DNA from: Acidilobaceae archaeon
GTDB taxonomy: Archaea; Thermoproteota; Thermoprotei_A; Sulfolobales; Acidilobaceae
Direction: 5' to 3'
Length of the DNA: 64,000 nt
Assembly: GCA_025058835.1 (NCBI GenBank)
Contig: JANXEI010000002.1
Span: forward strand, 124,001 to 188,000
The notes under the pieces were generated by a model, which was given only the letters and a program-made list of their open reading frames with translations, was not told the origin of the DNA and searched no databases. Made by a program: the position numbers and the translations under genes. Position 1 is the stretch's first letter; every line of letters starts with the position of its first letter. Below are positions 63,954 to 64,000 of the stretch, one piece after another.

Positions 63954-64000
63954 GCTTCTGACCCGCTGAAACGCCTCTGCTCGGTTAAATAGGCTATGAA

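Noticed and set aside
1-64000. CRISPR arrays, insertion sequences and long repeats
   Set aside because: No regularly spaced repeats, transposase genes or terminal inverted repeats were seen on either strand; the only clear duplication is the solute-binding gene pair.

Overview
The window is a dense stretch of archaeal chromosome, most probably from a thermophilic member of the Thermoproteota (Crenarchaeota) related to the Desulfurococcales/Acidilobales/Sulfolobales. Seen in the sequence: thermosome, ribosomal proteins S17e and L14e, archaeal SecY/SecE/Spt5/AdkA, a family-B DNA polymerase that reads like the crenarchaeal PolB1, two different PCNA subunits, a threonyl-tRNA synthetase without an editing domain, a tRNA-Trp with a non-canonical intron, TATA-box promoters, and many GTG and TTG starts. 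A 2-oxoacid dehydrogenase complex, citrate synthase, malic enzyme and electron-transfer flavoprotein point to a respiring heterotroph (inference). Genes are packed with 1-8 base overlaps. No gap between genes exceeds about 160 bases and I see no prophage, insertion sequence or CRISPR array.

Layout. 1-4.6 kb: thermosome end, S17e, a MoaD-phosphoribosyltransferase fusion, a Cgi121-like gene, thiolase, XerA-like recombinase. 4.7-7.7 kb: a histidine-rich protein with a ribbon-helix-helix regulator, a structured non-coding element, ThrRS and a sugar nucleotidyltransferase. 7.7-14.7 kb: secE-spt5, cis-prenyltransferase, DUF373, pcna, then the leftward secY-adkA-DUF106-cmk-rpl14e block. 14.7-18.3 kb: tRNA-Leu, malic enzyme, two GNAT genes and an HTH/PRTase regulator. 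18.3-24.7 kb: two paralogous solute-binding proteins, glmS, UV endonuclease, two genes of unknown function. 24.6-29.7 kb: a CcdA/thioredoxin pair, a LysE-type exporter, a molybdate/tungstate-type ABC transporter facing a Tfx regulator. 29.8-34.5 kb: E1alpha-E1beta-E2-E3. 34.5-38.3 kb: a leftward operon of two thiolase-fold proteins and two DUF35 proteins in which the thiolase catalytic residues are missing. 38.3-41.7 kb: Nudix and MoaD facing MoeA-FdhD. 41.8-49.1 kb: intron-containing tRNA-Trp, Nudix, GTP cyclohydrolase, PheT, PheS, PolB1. 49.2-59.8 kb: a small membrane protein, FixC/GGR-like flavoprotein, EtfBA, second PCNA, CoA-transferase, a GIY-YIG-like DUF123 gene, a GSA-type aminotransferase, MtnA, CitG-like protein, citrate synthase. 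59.8-64 kb: sufD, sufB, sufC and a glutaredoxin-like gene.

How the parts fit. EtfBA, the FixC-like flavoprotein, the CoA-transferase, a true thiolase, the 2-oxoacid dehydrogenase, citrate synthase and malic enzyme outline acyl-CoA and keto-acid oxidation feeding a TCA cycle. The Mo/W transporter, Tfx, MoaD, MoeA and FdhD outline supply and insertion of a pterin metal cofactor. The suf genes supply Fe-S clusters and appear to share an operator. The signals I consider most worth following are the MoaD-PRTase fusion, the thiolase/DUF35 operon without catalytic residues, the repeated palindrome at identical spacing in the two suf promoters, and two genes that seem to start with CTG.
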